DNA of 64,000 nt from Oryzibacter oryziterrae (GTDB taxonomy: Bacteria; Pseudomonadota; Alphaproteobacteria; Rhizobiales; Pleomorphomonadaceae): positions 1 to 64,000 of the forward strand of contig NZ_JAKJIC010000010.1 of the NCBI RefSeq assembly GCF_021864535.1, written 5' to 3'. The translations under genes were made by a program, and so were the position numbers. Within the stretch, counting starts at the first letter, position 1. Each line of letters opens with the position of its first letter. Below, in pieces: positions 35,371 through 44,787 of the stretch. The notes beneath the pieces are model-generated. The model was not told the origin of the DNA. It did not search any database and saw only the letters and a program-made list of their open reading frames with translations.

Positions 35371-36402
35371 TCACTTGGTCTCGAGGATGCGCAGCAGGCG
35401 GTTGCGGTAGGTGTCCAGCACCACGGCCAGCACGATCACCGTGCCGATGACGATGGGCTTGACATTGTCTTCGGCGCCGAGCAGCTGCAGCCCCGTCGAC
35501 AGCACTTGCAGGATGCAGGCGCCCACCAGCGTGCCGACGATCGAGCCCTTGCCGCCCGACAGCGACGTGCCGCCGATGATCACCGCAGCGATGGCGTTGA
35601 GCTCATAGCCGATGCCGGCGATCGGGCTGCCGACATTGAGGCGGAGCAGATAGACCATGGCGGCAATGCCGGCGGTCAGTCCGGAGATGGTGAAGACGGC
35701 GATCTTGAAGACGCGCGGATTGTGGCCGGACAGGCGCACCGCCTCCTCATTGGTGCCGATGGCGAAGACGAAGCGGCCGAACACCGTGAAGCGCAGGACG
35801 AACCAGCCGATCAGGATCACGAGGATGGCGATCAGGAAGATCGACGGGAAGACGCCGAAATAGATCTCGTTGCCGAAGTCGACGAAGGACTGCGGCAGGC
35901 CGGTGATGGTGGAGTTGTCCGAGACGACACGCGCCAGACCGCTCGCCACATTCAGCATGCCCAGCGTGACGATGAAGGATGGCACCTTCCACTTCTCGCA
36001 GACCCAGCCGTTGATGGCACCGCAGATGGCGCCGGTTGCCGTGCAGGCCACGAAGGCCAGCGGGATCGACAACCAGGGCGACATGTCCTCGTTGACCATG
36101 ATGGTGGCACCCACCACCGTGCACAGTGCCAGCACCGAGCCGACCGAGAGGTCGATGCCGCCGGTCAGGATCACGAAGGTCATGCCGGCTGCCAGCACCG
36201 TGTTGATGGCGATCTGCACGAAGATCTTCAGGAAGTTCTCAGGCGTCGCGAAATAGGGTGCGGTCGCCGAGAAGAACAGCACGATGATCACCAGGGCGAT
36301 GGCAACCCCTGCCTCGCGCATGGAAATGCGCAGGAGATTGTCCCACACCGAGCTGGTTGCCTTGCGCTCTTCGGCGCGTTCAGTTCCCTCGGGCACGTCC
36401 AT
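35371..36402 (-). CDS. CUT2 sugar ABC transporter permease (RbsC type)
   Basis: Permease of about 343 residues: a short polar N-terminus, then eight to ten helices with VILTGGIDLSVGSVLAL, FIVTLGMLNVASGLARV and VIIGGTSLSGGKGSIVG. These are standard RbsC motifs. The start is uncertain: ATG at 36402 lies directly after GAGGAG, whereas GTG at 36396 and ATG at 36411 are also in frame. All overlap the end of the ATPase gene, so the two are coupled. It is the last gene of the LacI-linked importer, in the order binding protein, ATPase, permease. Confidence 0.92.
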   Translation of the reverse strand: MDVPEGTERAEERKATSSVWDNLLRISMREAGVAIALVIIVLFFSATAPYFATPENFLKIFVQIAINTVLAAGMTFVILTGGIDLSVGSVLALCTVVGATIMVNEDMSPWLSIPLAFVACTATGAICGAINGWVCEKWKVPSFIVTLGMLNVASGLARVVSDNSTITGLPQSFVDFGNEIYFGVFPSIFLIAILVILIGWFVLRFTVFGRFVFAIGTNEEAVRLSGHNPRVFKIAVFTISGLTAGIAAMVYLLRLNVGSPIAGIGYELNAIAAVIIGGTSLSGGKGSIVGTLVGACILQVLSTGLQLLGAEDNVKPIVIGTVIVLAVVLDTYRNRLLRILETK

Positions 36403-37918
36403 ACTCCTCATAGGCAAGCGACAGGATACGGTTCTGGTCGAATTCGGCGCGTGTGACTTCGCCGGCAATGCGTCCGCCGGAGAAGACCAGGATGCGGTGG
36501 CAGATGGCCATCAGCTCCGGCAGGTCGGAGGACACCACGAGAATGCCCTTGCCGTCGGCGGCGAGCCGGCCGAGCAGCTCATAGATTTCAGCCTTGGCGC
36601 CCACGTCGATGCCGCGGGTCGGCTCGTCGCAGATCAGCGCCTCCGAGCCGCGATAGAGCCACTTGGCGATCACGATCTTCTGCTGGTTGCCGCCAGAGAA
36701 GGTGCCGACCTTCTGGAAGATGGTCGGCGTCTTGACGCGCAGGCTGGCCACCAGATCCGTGGCAGCGGCATTCTCCGCCCCGCGATCGAGCAGACCATGG
36801 CGTGACAGGCGCTTCAGATCGGTGACGGTGATGTTCTCGGCGCAGCTCATCTCGAGCAGCAGGCCTTGCTGCTTGCGGTCTTCCGTCATCAGGCAGATGC
36901 CGGCGGCGACCGCCTCCTTGGGCGAGGAGATCTCGACGGCCTTGCCGTTGACGCGAATGCTGCCGGCTGCCTTGGGATCGGCGCCGAAGATGGCGCGAAC
37001 CGCCTCGGTGCGGCCACTGCCCACCAGGCCGGCGATGCCGACGATCTCGCCCTTGGCCACCGCAAAATCGATGGGGGCGCAGTCGGCGGTGAGCTTGAGG
37101 CCGGAAACGGCCAGCGCCTCACCGGTCGGGTGGATATCGTCGCGGAACACGCCCTGGTCCTCGACCGTGCGGCCAACCATCAGGCGCACGATGTCGGGAA
37201 TGCCGAGCCCCTTCAGGGGGCGCGTCGTCACATGCTGGCCGTCGCGCAGCACGGTGACGCTGTCGCCGACTTCATAGATTTCCTGTAGGCGATGGGAAAT
37301 GTAGAGCGTGGTGACGCCGCGACCCTTCAGCCGGTGCAGGATCTCGAACAGGCGATCGACTTCGCGGTTGGTCAGCGTCGCGGTCGGTTCGTCCAGCACC
37401 AGGAGCTTGCTTTCGTGCGCCAGCGCCTTGGCGATCTCGATGAGCTGCATCTGCGCCACGCCCAGGCGGCTCACCAGCGTCGAGGGGGCGATATCGAGGC
37501 CGACCTCCGCCAGGAGCTCGGCGGCGCGACGGTTCATCTCGCGGAAGTTCACAAGGCCGCGCCGGCTCGGCAGTTGCTCGAACAGCAGGTTCTCGGCCAC
37601 CGTCAGGTTGGACAGCAGGTTGAGTTCCTGGTGGACGACGCGGATGCCCTTGGCGAAGGCTTCCAGCGGCGACGCCGGCTTGTACGGTGCACCGTCGAAC
37701 CAGATGCTGCCGGAGTCCGGCTGGAACACGCCGCCCAGCAGATTGATCAGCGTCGATTTGCCGGCGCCGTTTTCGCCCAGAAGCACGTGGCCTTCGCCAC
37801 GGCCGATCTCGAAGGAGACGTCATTGAGCGCGATGACGCCGGGGAAACGCTTGCCGACCCCCTGAAACTTCAGGATCGGCCCGCCGGCCGACGGCGCGTC
37901 GCTGTGATCTACGGTCAT
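36380..37918 (-). CDS. CUT2 sugar ABC transporter ATP-binding protein (RbsA type)
   Basis: A double-ATPase subunit of about 512 residues. Domain 1: Walker A GENGAGKST, GVAQMQLIEIAKAL and LVLDEPTATLTNREVD. Domain 2: GLVGSGRTEAV in place of Walker A, FSGGNQQKIVIAKWL and LICDEPTRGIDVGAKAE. I use the ATG at 37918; the open frame continues upstream but the sequence there is not family-like. Two stem-loops separate it from the binding-protein gene. Confidence 0.93.
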   Translation of the reverse strand: MTVDHSDAPSAGGPILKFQGVGKRFPGVIALNDVSFEIGRGEGHVLLGENGAGKSTLINLLGGVFQPDSGSIWFDGAPYKPASPLEAFAKGIRVVHQELNLLSNLTVAENLLFEQLPSRRGLVNFREMNRRAAELLAEVGLDIAPSTLVSRLGVAQMQLIEIAKALAHESKLLVLDEPTATLTNREVDRLFEILHRLKGRGVTTLYISHRLQEIYEVGDSVTVLRDGQHVTTRPLKGLGIPDIVRLMVGRTVEDQGVFRDDIHPTGEALAVSGLKLTADCAPIDFAVAKGEIVGIAGLVGSGRTEAVRAIFGADPKAAGSIRVNGKAVEISSPKEAVAAGICLMTEDRKQQGLLLEMSCAENITVTDLKRLSRHGLLDRGAENAAATDLVASLRVKTPTIFQKVGTFSGGNQQKIVIAKWLYRGSEALICDEPTRGIDVGAKAEIYELLGRLAADGKGILVVSSDLPELMAICHRILVFSGGRIAGEVTRAEFDQNRILSLAYEEYGRARGN

Positions 37919-38040
37919 GCGGTAGCAATCCGGTTGGGGCGGCAAAGGCCACATCGGGCTGGAGCACCCGCCGATCATGTTGAAACAACATGATCGAAAG
38001 GCGGCTGCTCAAACTCTGTAATCTGGAGCGATTTCCAGTC

Positions 38041-38103
38041 GACCTGATTATCTCATCAGGTCGGAAGGCGCTCTGGGTCCGGCGCGAGTTGCCTCGCGCC
38101 GGA
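38041..38103 (-). terminator. Two stem-loops between binding-protein and ATPase genes
   Basis: Hairpin 1: GACCTGAT (38041-38048) pairs perfectly with ATCAGGTC (38055-38062). Hairpin 2: an 11-base perfect stem, TCCGGCGCGAG (38078-38088) with its complement (38093-38103), loop TTGC. They occupy the 207-base gap inside the operon, downstream of the binding-protein gene on the minus strand. They probably attenuate read-through or protect the binding-protein mRNA end. Confidence 0.7.
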
Positions 38104-38125
38104 TCGGTTGACGATCAGCGGTCGA

Positions 38126-39106
38126 TCAGAGATCGGCGGCCGTGATCAGCTTGATGTCGGTCTTGACCCAACCGGTGAAGGTCTCGCCGGCCATTTCACG
38201 CAGGCCGTAGTCGATGCCCATGGCGGCCATCTGCGCGCCATATTGCTCGACGGTCGCCAGCATCTTGCCGCCCTTGATCAGGGGCTGCACGGCCGGGATG
38301 TTGTCGAAGCCGACCACCTGGATCTTGCCGGAGAGACCGGCGGCGTCCAGCGCCTTGACCACGCCGAGGGCCATGGAGTCGTTGGCGGCCATGACGCCCT
38401 GGATGTCCTGATGCTGGGTCAGGAAGTTGGTCATCAGCGTGTTGGCTTCTTCGGTTTCCCAGTGGGCCGTCTTGCTGTCGAGCAGCACGAGCTTTCCGGC
38501 GGCGATGGCGTCGTCGAAGCCCGCCTTGCGCTGCTGGGCGTTGTCGGCTTCCGGATTGCCTTCGAGGATCACCACCTTGCCACCCTCGCCGAGCGCCTTG
38601 GCCAGCGCGTCACCGGCCATCTTGGCGCCGCCGCGGTTGTCGGGGCCGAAGAAGGCGAGATCGATCCCGGCCTTCTTCTTGGCGCCGGCATCCAGCTCCA
38701 CGTCGATGTTGATGACCTTGACGCCGGCCTTCAGCGCCTTGGCAAGCGGCGTCACCATGGCCTTGGAGTCGGCCGGAGCGACGACGATGATGTCATACTT
38801 CTGTGTGACGAAGTTCTCGACGGCGTCCACCTGAGCGGCGAAGTCGCGCTCGTCCTTCATGCCAACGGCCTTGAAGTCGAACTTGTCGGTGTTCTCGGAG
38901 GCGTACTTCTCGGCGCCGGCCTGCATCTGCTTGAAGAATTCGTTGGCCAGGGACTTCATGACGAGGCCGACCTTGGGCTTGCTGCCGGCGGCAAACACCG
39001 GCGCCACGCCCGAAGCCAGAACGAGCGAGCCCGCAGCACCAGCCAGCAGGATCTGGCGGCGGTTCAGTCCAGACAGAGTCCGAGCGTTAAATGAAGATGA
39101 AGTCAT
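38126..39106 (-). CDS. CUT2 sugar ABC transporter periplasmic binding protein (RbsB type)
   Basis: Ribose-type binding protein of 326 residues. The N-terminus (LNRRQILLAGAAGSLVLASG, then PVFAAG) has twin arginines and a hydrophobic stretch, so export may be by the TAT route. The mature part shows VGLVMKSLANEFFKQMQAGAEKYA, IIVVAPADSKAM, AANDSMALGVVKALDAAG and VVGFDNIPAVQPLIKGG, all standard Peripla_BP_4 segments. The ligand is probably a pentose or hexose, not decidable here. It is the first gene of the operon; a perfect LacI-type operator lies 56 bases upstream of its start. Confidence 0.93.
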   Translation of the reverse strand: MTSSSFNARTLSGLNRRQILLAGAAGSLVLASGVAPVFAAGSKPKVGLVMKSLANEFFKQMQAGAEKYASENTDKFDFKAVGMKDERDFAAQVDAVENFVTQKYDIIVVAPADSKAMVTPLAKALKAGVKVINIDVELDAGAKKKAGIDLAFFGPDNRGGAKMAGDALAKALGEGGKVVILEGNPEADNAQQRKAGFDDAIAAGKLVLLDSKTAHWETEEANTLMTNFLTQHQDIQGVMAANDSMALGVVKALDAAGLSGKIQVVGFDNIPAVQPLIKGGKMLATVEQYGAQMAAMGIDYGLREMAGETFTGWVKTDIKLITAADL

Positions 39107-39161
39107 TTTTTCCTCCCAAGCGAACGTCTTCTTTGTGCCGGACCCAATGTGCCGGCCCGAT

Positions 39162-39171
39162 GAAACGTTTC
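39162..39171. promoter_or_regulatory. LacI-family operator (GAAACGTTTC)
   Basis: A perfect ten-base palindrome with a central CG, in TGAAACGTTTCC, matching the core recognised by many LacI-family repressors. It lies between the LacI gene (which ends at 39314 on the same strand) and the binding-protein start at 39106, so repression of the importer by the adjacent LacI protein is the natural reading. Confidence 0.75.
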
Positions 39172-39313
39172 CAAATCTGAATATCAGAATCGGACCACGT
39201 CATCAAGACAGATGCGAAGATTTCCATGGACCTTCGCAACTCAGGATAATTGTACCACGTGCAAGTAATGGGTTGGTTCGGCCTGGCGTAATACTTTTGC
39301 CGGACGTCCGTCT

Positions 39314-40315
39314 TCACGCACGAGACGGCGGCGCGCAGCTCTCGCGCAGCACCAGGGTGCAGGGAAAAATGAAGGGTTCTCTTGCGTCTACGCCGTCCTT
39401 GCCGATCAGTAGATCGGTCGCGCAATCGGCGATCTGAGCGACAGGTTGCGCCATCGTCGTCAGGCCCGGCGTCACCAGTCCGGACATGGGAATGCCGTCA
39501 AAGCCGATCACGGACAGCTGCTGCGGCACGGCGATCTTCCGGTCGAAAGCGGCCCGCAACACACCGATCGCCTGGGTATCCGAACTGGCGAAGACCGCCG
39601 TCGGCATCGGCCCGCGGCCGTCCAGCAATCCCGCCGCAGCCTCCCTGCCCCCATCATAATTGAACGGCGTGTAGACCACGTAGTCCGCGATATCCATGTC
39701 GGGGAAGTGCTCGGTCATCACGTCGACATAGCCGCGCAGGCGTTCGGCGGCGACGTAGGAGTTCTCCGGTCCGGCGATGCAGGCGATATGCCGATGTCCG
39801 AGCGACACGAGATGTTCCACCGCGGCCCTCGCGCCGGCGCGATGATCGGCGGCCACGAAGGGATGGCCGGCGATCTGGCGATCGACCACCACGAGGCGCA
39901 CGCCTTCGGGGTTGCGGATCGTCACCGCCCGATTGCTGGGCACCAGGACAACGCCTTCCACCTTGCGCCGGACCAGATCGGTGATCAGCGCCACTTCGCT
40001 GTCGGCCTGCTCGTCCGAGCTGGCGAACAGCACGCTGTAGCCCCTCGTCTTGGCCCGCAACTCGATGCGCTGCATCAGCTCGGCGAAATAGGGATTGCGC
40101 AGGTCCGGAATGATGACGCCGATGGTGTGATTGGTGCCGCGCCGGAGACTTTGCGCCGCCGCGTCCGGCTGGAACCCCAGCTCGGCGATCACCTCCAGCA
40201 CCGCCCGCTTCCTGGCCTCGGTGACGGAGGGATGTCCGTTGACGACGCGCGATACCGTCCCGATGGAAACACCGGCCTTCTGGGCGACGTCGCGGATGGT
40301 CGTTCGTTGCTTCAC
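39314..40315 (-). CDS. LacI-family transcriptional regulator
   Basis: A 333-residue LacI/GalR regulator. The N-terminal helix-turn-helix TTIRDVAQKAGVSIGTVSRVVNG and hinge helix AAQSLRRG are followed by a sugar-binding core starting TIGVIIPDLRNPYFAEL, ending in a normal dimerisation region. It is encoded just upstream of, and on the same strand as, the CUT2 importer genes at 35371-39106, with its likely operator in between. It should respond to the imported sugar or its phosphate. Confidence 0.94.
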   Translation of the reverse strand: MKQRTTIRDVAQKAGVSIGTVSRVVNGHPSVTEARKRAVLEVIAELGFQPDAAAQSLRRGTNHTIGVIIPDLRNPYFAELMQRIELRAKTRGYSVLFASSDEQADSEVALITDLVRRKVEGVVLVPSNRAVTIRNPEGVRLVVVDRQIAGHPFVAADHRAGARAAVEHLVSLGHRHIACIAGPENSYVAAERLRGYVDVMTEHFPDMDIADYVVYTPFNYDGGREAAAGLLDGRGPMPTAVFASSDTQAIGVLRAAFDRKIAVPQQLSVIGFDGIPMSGLVTPGLTTMAQPVAQIADCATDLLIGKDGVDAREPFIFPCTLVLRESCAPPSRA

Positions 40316-40764
40316 GGATCTACCGGTCTTCGGAGCCTTGACCCGTCATGCATAGTCCTGTGCGCTTGGATTTCAAAGGCTTCGCAGGAACTCTCCGCAG
40401 GAACCCGGTCACAAATCACAGTTTCCAGCCCTTCACCCTGCACGCATCAAGGGGCCCGCCGGATGCGCCACAAGCTCGATGCCCCCCGACTTCTTCTTTC
40501 GAGAAAGTGCAAATCAACCGATGCGACACCGGGAACAAGTCTTGCGTGTTTATTGTTCCAATGGACACACTCAACAAGGCGCTGCGTACACTATATGCCC
40601 CAGATTGCAGCGCCGCTTTTCATGTATCCTCGCGCCTCATCTTGTCATGAAACTGAAACAGATCATTCATCGAAGCGCAAAAGAGCGATCCTAGCTATGG
40701 CGCCGAAGCGGTCTTGACCTTCCCCGATCTACCGCTGTCTCTCCTCATTCTTCCGGAGCGTTTC
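40316..40764. other. Intergenic region between LacI gene and glycerophosphodiester-type ABC operon
   Basis: About 450 bases between divergent genes. It contains no frame I consider real. It should hold promoters for the minus-strand LacI gene and the plus-strand ABC operon. A direct repeat GCAGGAAC occurs twice near 40388-40405. CGGAG lies six bases before the downstream ATG. The middle is less GC-rich than its surroundings. No terminator or RNA was recognised. Confidence 0.45.
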
Positions 40765-41904
40765 ATGAACCGCCGTGAATTTCTCGTCGCCGGCGCCATC
40801 GCCGGCCTTGCTGCTTCGACGCGCCTTGCCTCCGCCGCTGTGCGCTTTGACATGTACACCGACTCCGACGCCAACATCTCCGACTTCTGGAGCAACGTGA
40901 TCAAGCCGGCCTTCGAGGCCAGCAATGCCGACGTCGACCTCAATGTCGTCATCGCCCGCACCGGCGGCGGCACCACCACCGTGGTCGAGCGCGCCCTCGC
41001 CGCTCTCGCCAGCAAGACCGACCCGCAGCTTGACTTCATCGAGGAGTTCGACCCGCTGTCCGTCAAGGGCGCGGTCGAAGCCGGTCTCTGGACCGACCTG
41101 TCGAAGGCCGGCTTGCAGAACTACGGCAAGCTCAACAAGGACGCGATTCAGACCGTCTGGTCGCTGCCCTACCGTGGTTCGCAGGTGTTGCTGGCCTACG
41201 ACACCACCAAGCTGCCCAAGGACAAGGTGCCCAAGACCTTTGCCGACCTCGTTGCCTGGATCAAGGCCAACCCCGGCGAGTTCATCTACAATCGTCCCGA
41301 CAAGGGCGGTTCGGGTGGCAACTTCGTCCGCCGCGCCATTCACGAGGCCAACGGCCGCGACCCCGGCGTCTTCAAGATCGACAATTACAAGAAGGGCGAG
41401 AGCGACGAACTCCTGGCCAAGGGTTTCGCCATCCTCAACGACATCGCTCCCTCGCTCTACGACAAGGGCTCCTACACCGCCGGCAACTCCGCATCGCTGC
41501 AGCTCCTGGCCCAGGGTGCCGTCACCATGATCCCGCTGTGGTCGGACATGGCCCTGCAGGCGATTGCCAAGGGCGTTCTGCCCGAGACCACCGGCCTCGT
41601 CCAGCTCAGCGACCTCGCCCTGTGCGGTGGTTTCTCTGCCGCTGTGGTGCCGGTCAATGCCGCCAACCACGCCGTTGCCGTCAAGCTGGCCGATTTCCTG
41701 CTCAGCGCCGACATCCAGACCAAGATCATCACCGATCTCGGCGGCTTCCCGGCGGTCAACTGGTCGGAGCTGCCGGCCGACCTGCAGGCCAAGTATGCCG
41801 ACGTGATCCCGGCCTCGATCCCCACCTTCCCGGGCGGCGACTGGGACGCGGCGATCAACGACGGCTGGTATCGCACCGTTGCCCCGTCGCTTTCGCGGAG
41901 CTGA
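40765..41904 (+). CDS. ABC transporter substrate-binding protein (TAT-type signal)
   Basis: Periplasmic binding protein of 379 residues in the iron/polyamine/phosphonate-like (SBP family 1) class. The N-terminus NRREFLVAGAIAGLAASTRLASA carries twin arginines, suggesting TAT export. ARTGGGTTTVVERALAAL and YRGSQVLLAYDTTKLPKDKVPKTFADL are typical of this class. The start at 40765 follows CGGAG at six bases. It leads a five-gene plus-strand set (binding protein, two permeases, ATPase, glycerophosphodiesterase). The diesterase suggests that the ligand is a glycerophosphodiester or related phosphate ester. Confidence 0.88.
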   Translation: MNRREFLVAGAIAGLAASTRLASAAVRFDMYTDSDANISDFWSNVIKPAFEASNADVDLNVVIARTGGGTTTVVERALAALASKTDPQLDFIEEFDPLSVKGAVEAGLWTDLSKAGLQNYGKLNKDAIQTVWSLPYRGSQVLLAYDTTKLPKDKVPKTFADLVAWIKANPGEFIYNRPDKGGSGGNFVRRAIHEANGRDPGVFKIDNYKKGESDELLAKGFAILNDIAPSLYDKGSYTAGNSASLQLLAQGAVTMIPLWSDMALQAIAKGVLPETTGLVQLSDLALCGGFSAAVVPVNAANHAVAVKLADFLLSADIQTKIITDLGGFPAVNWSELPADLQAKYADVIPASIPTFPGGDWDAAINDGWYRTVAPSLSRS

Positions 41905-41922
41905 TGAAGGTCTTTGCTGAAA

Positions 41923-42825
41923 ATGCATGAAGCTGCGTCGCCGCTTTCGCGCACGCCTGCTGTGTCGGCGAGGAGCAGGGTTCTTCCCCTGCTCCTCGTT
42001 GCCACTCCGGTCTTGCTCGCCCTCTGGCTGGTCATCTGGCCGGCCGCAGAGGCCGTCATCCTCACCTTCCTTGTCCCCGGCGAGGGCGGAACGGAGGTCT
42101 GGTCAACCGCCAATTATGCGCGGTTCTTCGGTGACTCCTACAGCGTGAACAACTTCACGAACACGCTGTGGACCACGGCCGTCACCACGACGATCCTGCT
42201 GGTCATCGGGCTGCCGCTTGCCATCTACCTGCGCTTTGCCAAGGGGCAGCTGCCCGCAACGGTGCAGAGCCTCGTCATGTTCCCGATGTTCGTGCCGTCG
42301 ATCATCGTGGCCTATGCCTTCATCCGCACGCTCGGCCCCAACGGCACCGTGGACATCTTCCTGCATGCCGTCGGCCTGCCGCGCATGCGCACCCCCTATC
42401 TCACCCCCTGGGGACCGGTGATCGGCCTCGTCTGGGACGGCCTGCCGCTGACGGTCCTGCTGTTGCTGTCCGGCCTCGGCAATGTGACGCGACCGGCGGT
42501 CGATGCAGCCCGGGATGTGGGCGCCGGCTGGCTGGCCATCCTCGTCTACATCATTCTGCCGCGCATGCGCTCGTCGCTGCTGGTCACGCTGTCGTTCAAC
42601 GTGCTGGGCATCTTCTCGTCCTTCACCCTGCCCTACCTCCTCGGCCCGGCCGCGCCGGAGATGATGGGGCCGTTCATGCAGCGCACCTTTGGCGACCTGC
42701 AGGACGTGGGGATGGCGCGCACGCAAGCCGTCATCACCTTCGCGGTCTGTCTGCTGTTCGGCGCTCTCTATGTCTGGTCGATCGCCAAGGGGCGCACCAA
42801 GTCCGCCGCGGGAGGCAAATCGTGA
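41923..42825 (+). CDS. ABC transporter permease 1 (phosphate-ester/iron/polyamine class)
   Basis: Inner-membrane permease of 300 residues with six predicted helices and the EAA loop in VDAARDVGAGWLAILVYIILP. It starts at the ATG at 41923, 18 bases after the binding-protein stop, with AAGG upstream. The stop overlaps the GTG start of the second permease (GTGA), so the two are coupled and probably form a heterodimer. Confidence 0.91.
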   Translation: MHEAASPLSRTPAVSARSRVLPLLLVATPVLLALWLVIWPAAEAVILTFLVPGEGGTEVWSTANYARFFGDSYSVNNFTNTLWTTAVTTTILLVIGLPLAIYLRFAKGQLPATVQSLVMFPMFVPSIIVAYAFIRTLGPNGTVDIFLHAVGLPRMRTPYLTPWGPVIGLVWDGLPLTVLLLLSGLGNVTRPAVDAARDVGAGWLAILVYIILPRMRSSLLVTLSFNVLGIFSSFTLPYLLGPAAPEMMGPFMQRTFGDLQDVGMARTQAVITFAVCLLFGALYVWSIAKGRTKSAAGGKS

Positions 42826-43685
42826 GCCTGTTGTCCATCTCCCCTCCCACTCCCAGCCTGTTGACGCGCCTGCTGCGGCGCACCGGCGGCGCCGATTGGT
42901 TCGGCCTCCTGGCCTTCATCTTTCTGGCCAGCACCATCATCCTGCCGCTCGTCGTGGTGGGCATCTGGGCCTTTGCCGAAGTCTGGCGCTATCCCGCCGT
43001 ACTGCCGCAGCGCTTCGGTCTCGGCTTCTGGGGCGAGATGCTGGCGCGGCGCGATGTGTGGGCTGCGCTCACCACGTCGCTCGAGCTCTCCTTCACGGTG
43101 ACGGCGCTTTCCATGCTCATCTGCCTGCCGGCTGCCTATGCCTTCGGCCGCATGGAATTTCCGTTCCGCAACACCCTCTTCCTGTCCTTCCTCACCCTGC
43201 GAGCCTTTCCGAAGTTCGGGCTGCTGATCGTGATCGCCACGATCTTCCTCAACCTCGGTCTTGTCGGAACCTTTGCCGGTGTGGTGCTGATCCAGCTGGT
43301 CGACACGCTCATGTACATGGTGTGGATTCCCGCTGCAGCCTTCCAGTCGGTCGACCGGAGGCTTGAAGAGGCGGCGCAGGATGCCGGCGCCACACCCCTG
43401 CAGGTGTTCTGGCACGTGACCCTGCCGCAATCGCTGCCGACCATCGCGGCGGCGGTGATCCTCACCTTCGTCGGCACCTTCTATGAAACCGAGGGGGCCT
43501 GGCTGATCGGCGCCCCCACGGTCACCACCATGCCGATCCTGATGATCTCCTTCATCAACAACCAACTCGTCATCCAATATGGCGCGGTGCTGTCGCTCAT
43601 GCTCTGGGTCCCCTCATTCGTCGCCCTGATGTTCGCCCGGCGCGTCTTGGGTGGGGATGCGATCGCTCGCGGCCTCGGTGGCTGA
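42822..43685 (+). CDS. ABC transporter permease 2 (phosphate-ester/iron/polyamine class)
   Basis: Second permease, 287 residues, six helices, with EAA loop RRLEEAAQDAGATPLQVFWHVTLPQSLP (read in parts). The GTG at 42822 is well supported: GGGAGG lies six bases upstream and the codon overlaps the previous stop. The open frame extends far upstream, but that part is out of register with permease 1 and is not protein-like. It is followed by the ATPase after 19 bases. Confidence 0.91.
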   Translation: MSLLSISPPTPSLLTRLLRRTGGADWFGLLAFIFLASTIILPLVVVGIWAFAEVWRYPAVLPQRFGLGFWGEMLARRDVWAALTTSLELSFTVTALSMLICLPAAYAFGRMEFPFRNTLFLSFLTLRAFPKFGLLIVIATIFLNLGLVGTFAGVVLIQLVDTLMYMVWIPAAAFQSVDRRLEEAAQDAGATPLQVFWHVTLPQSLPTIAAAVILTFVGTFYETEGAWLIGAPTVTTMPILMISFINNQLVIQYGAVLSLMLWVPSFVALMFARRVLGGDAIARGLGG

Positions 43686-43704
43686 CGCAAAGAGGAAAAC
43701 AAAA

Positions 43705-44787
43705 ATGGCCCGTCTTGACCTCGATCTGCTCGGCAAGAGCTTCGGCGACACGACCGCGGTTGCCGGCGTCAGCCTGAATGTTGGCGACGGCGAACTGGTG
43801 TCGCTGCTCGGTCCGTCCGGCTCCGGCAAATCCACTGTCTTGCGCATGATCGGCGGCTTCGAGCGCCCCTCGTCAGGCCGCGTCCTGATCGATGGCGTCG
43901 ATGTCACCCATGTTCCGCCCGAACGTCGACCGACCGGCATGGTGTTCCAGAGCCACGCGCTCTGGAGCCATATGACCGTGTTCGGCAATGTCTCCTTCGG
44001 CCTGCGCCTGCGTCGCGTGCCGCGTGAGGAGATCGCCAAGCGCGTGGAAGCGACGCTGGAGCTTGTCGGCCTCGCCGGCTATGGCGAGCGCCTGCCCAAC
44101 CAGCTTTCCGGCGGCCAGCAGCAGCGCGTGGCCCTGGCCCGTTCGCTGGTGCTCGAACCCAAGATCCTCTTGCTCGACGAGCCCTTCGCCAGCCTCGACC
44201 AGCATTTGCGCGAGCGTCTGCGCGATGAAGTGCGCGACATCCAGAAGCGTCTCGGCATCACCGCCCTGTTCGTCACCCATGGTCAGGACGAGGCGCTTGC
44301 GCTTGCCGATCGCATTGTCGTCATGCGCGACGGACGCATCGAGCAGGTCGGCCAGCCCGGCGATATCTACGCCGCGCCGCGCACAGCCTTCGTCGCCGGC
44401 TTCATCGGCGCCATGAACATGCTGGAAGGGGCGATCACGGACGGGCGCATTCTCGCGGGCGGGCTGCATCTTGCGGCCGCCGGCAGCGGCCCGGCGCATC
44501 TGGCCATCCGCCCGGAAGATATCGAGATCACCGACAGCGGCGAAGACGGTCATGTGACCGTGCGCCGGATGATCGACTTCGGCTCGCACGTGGTCATTGA
44601 CTCGTCTCTGGCGGATGGTTCTCACTTGCGCCTTCAGACGACCAAGGGCGTTCGCGTCGGCGAAGGCGAGCGCCTGGGTGTGCGAGTCCGGCACTACATG
44701 GTCTTCGCCGAAGCCTTGCGGGACCCCATCCGCTATCGTGGAGCTGGTGTCGACATGCTCCCGAACATGGAACTCAACTATGCCTGA
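43705..44787 (+). CDS. ABC transporter ATP-binding protein (PotA/UgpC-like with TOBE domain)
   Basis: ATPase of 360 residues: Walker A GPSGSGKST, signature LSGGQQQRVALARSLVL, Walker B LLLDEPFASLDQ, VTHGQDEALALADR, and a C-terminal TOBE region (HLAIRPEDIEI) as in PotA, UgpC and FbpC. The ATG at 43705 follows AGAGG. The end overlaps the phosphodiesterase start by eight bases, which argues that transport and hydrolysis are one pathway. Confidence 0.93.
   Translation: MARLDLDLLGKSFGDTTAVAGVSLNVGDGELVSLLGPSGSGKSTVLRMIGGFERPSSGRVLIDGVDVTHVPPERRPTGMVFQSHALWSHMTVFGNVSFGLRLRRVPREEIAKRVEATLELVGLAGYGERLPNQLSGGQQQRVALARSLVLEPKILLLDEPFASLDQHLRERLRDEVRDIQKRLGITALFVTHGQDEALALADRIVVMRDGRIEQVGQPGDIYAAPRTAFVAGFIGAMNMLEGAITDGRILAGGLHLAAAGSGPAHLAIRPEDIEITDSGEDGHVTVRRMIDFGSHVVIDSSLADGSHLRLQTTKGVRVGEGERLGVRVRHYMVFAEALRDPIRYRGAGVDMLPNMELNYA

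Noticed and set aside
42168-42821. N-terminal extension of permease 2 over permease 1
   Set aside because: It is composed of low-complexity Pro/Arg/His sequence antagonistic to a membrane protein; the GTG at 42822 with GGGAGG is clearly the start.
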